Assembly (NCBI GenBank): GCA_040758525.1 | Contig: JBFLVQ010000543.1 | Span: 1 to 6,600, forward strand | Direction: 5' to 3' | DNA length: 6,600 bases | DNA from: JBFLVQ01 sp040758525 | GTDB lineage: Bacteria; Acidobacteriota; Blastocatellia; Chloracidobacteriales; JADJPF01 | Position numbers and translations under genes: made by a program | In this document: piece after piece, positions 6,502 to 6,600 of the stretch | How positions within the stretch are numbered: the first letter of the stretch is position 1 | How the letters are laid out: each line of letters begins with the position of its first letter | Notes under the pieces: model-generated | Database searches by the model: none | Seen by the model: the letters and a program-made list of their open reading frames with translations, nothing else | What the model was told of the DNA's origin: nothing

Positions 6502-6600
6502 AAGCTCCACTTTCCGGAATTATTTTTGGATACATGCTAAACACCGATCGAACCCCACTTGAGGCCAATGCTCTTATAGTTATCATATTAATGGTCGGGA
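6502..6600 (+). pseudogene. Possible remnant of a second DMT-type transporter tail, or partial start of a new gene
   Basis: After the in-frame stop at 6501-6503 this frame stays open to the window edge. The early part, PLSGIIFGYMLNTDRTPLEA, followed by the hydrophobic NALIVIILMVG, resembles the last conserved block of EamA transporters (PxxxxxFGxxxxxExxxxxxxx, then a final membrane segment). It can be lined up with GAIFGWLFFGETLSLLEG of the complete gene just upstream, with aspartate replacing the glutamate. In-frame stops at 6477 and 6501 would make it a broken copy. The other reading is a new gene starting at ATG 6534 (MLNTDRTPLEA), with only GGA 3 nt upstream as a ribosome site, whose first membrane segment begins at the window end. 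The evidence is about 33 codons, so the call is weak. Confidence 0.25.

Noticed and set aside
6404..6586. Minus-strand open frame at the right end
   Set aside because: It overlaps the end of the transporter gene in antisense, has no family pattern, and is open to the window edge only by chance as far as can be seen.

Overview
This window looks like part of the chromosome of a Gram-negative bacterium. One gene product carries a signal peptide and a type I periplasmic binding fold, a sensor kinase has a periplasmic loop, and overall base composition is moderately AT-rich. The kinase style (an 'AHDIRSP' H-box plus a small C-terminal receiver) recalls sensor kinases I associate with Bdellovibrio-like and Legionella-like groups. 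That placement is from memory, so treat the lineage as a guess.

Layout: four genes on the minus strand form one tightly packed operon read from about 5401 down to 13. In order of transcription they are a threonine-synthase-like fold-type-II PLP enzyme (4364-5401), a class III aminotransferase with a four-cysteine motif (2993-4363), a secreted LivJ/LivK-type amino-acid-binding protein (1812-2993), and a membrane histidine kinase with a C-terminal receiver (13-1821). Junctions are extremely tight: 0 bp, a TAATG overlap, then a 10-bp (or ATGA) overlap. A 105-bp divergent control region (5402-5506) separates this operon from a plus-strand EamA/DMT-family transporter (5507-6469). It holds back-to-back sigma70-like promoters whose -35 boxes are the two arms of a perfect 17-bp palindrome. 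After the transporter, the last 130 bp contain no certain gene, but a short open stretch that resembles the tail of another DMT transporter, possibly a remnant, runs off the window.

Working idea (inference): the binding protein has no ABC permease or ATPase beside it and is instead translationally coupled to a sensor kinase, as in TorT/TorS- or LuxP/LuxQ-type perception. Two PLP enzymes that could make or consume an amino-acid-like compound sit upstream in the same transcript, and a small-metabolite exporter family member is transcribed divergently. Together this could be a self-contained make/export/sense module for an amino-acid-derived signal, or alternatively a nutrient-sensing catabolic module. 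No DNA-binding output regulator and no transport permease are visible in the window. There are no RNA genes, CRISPR arrays or insertion sequences, and no gene-free stretch longer than 300 bases.
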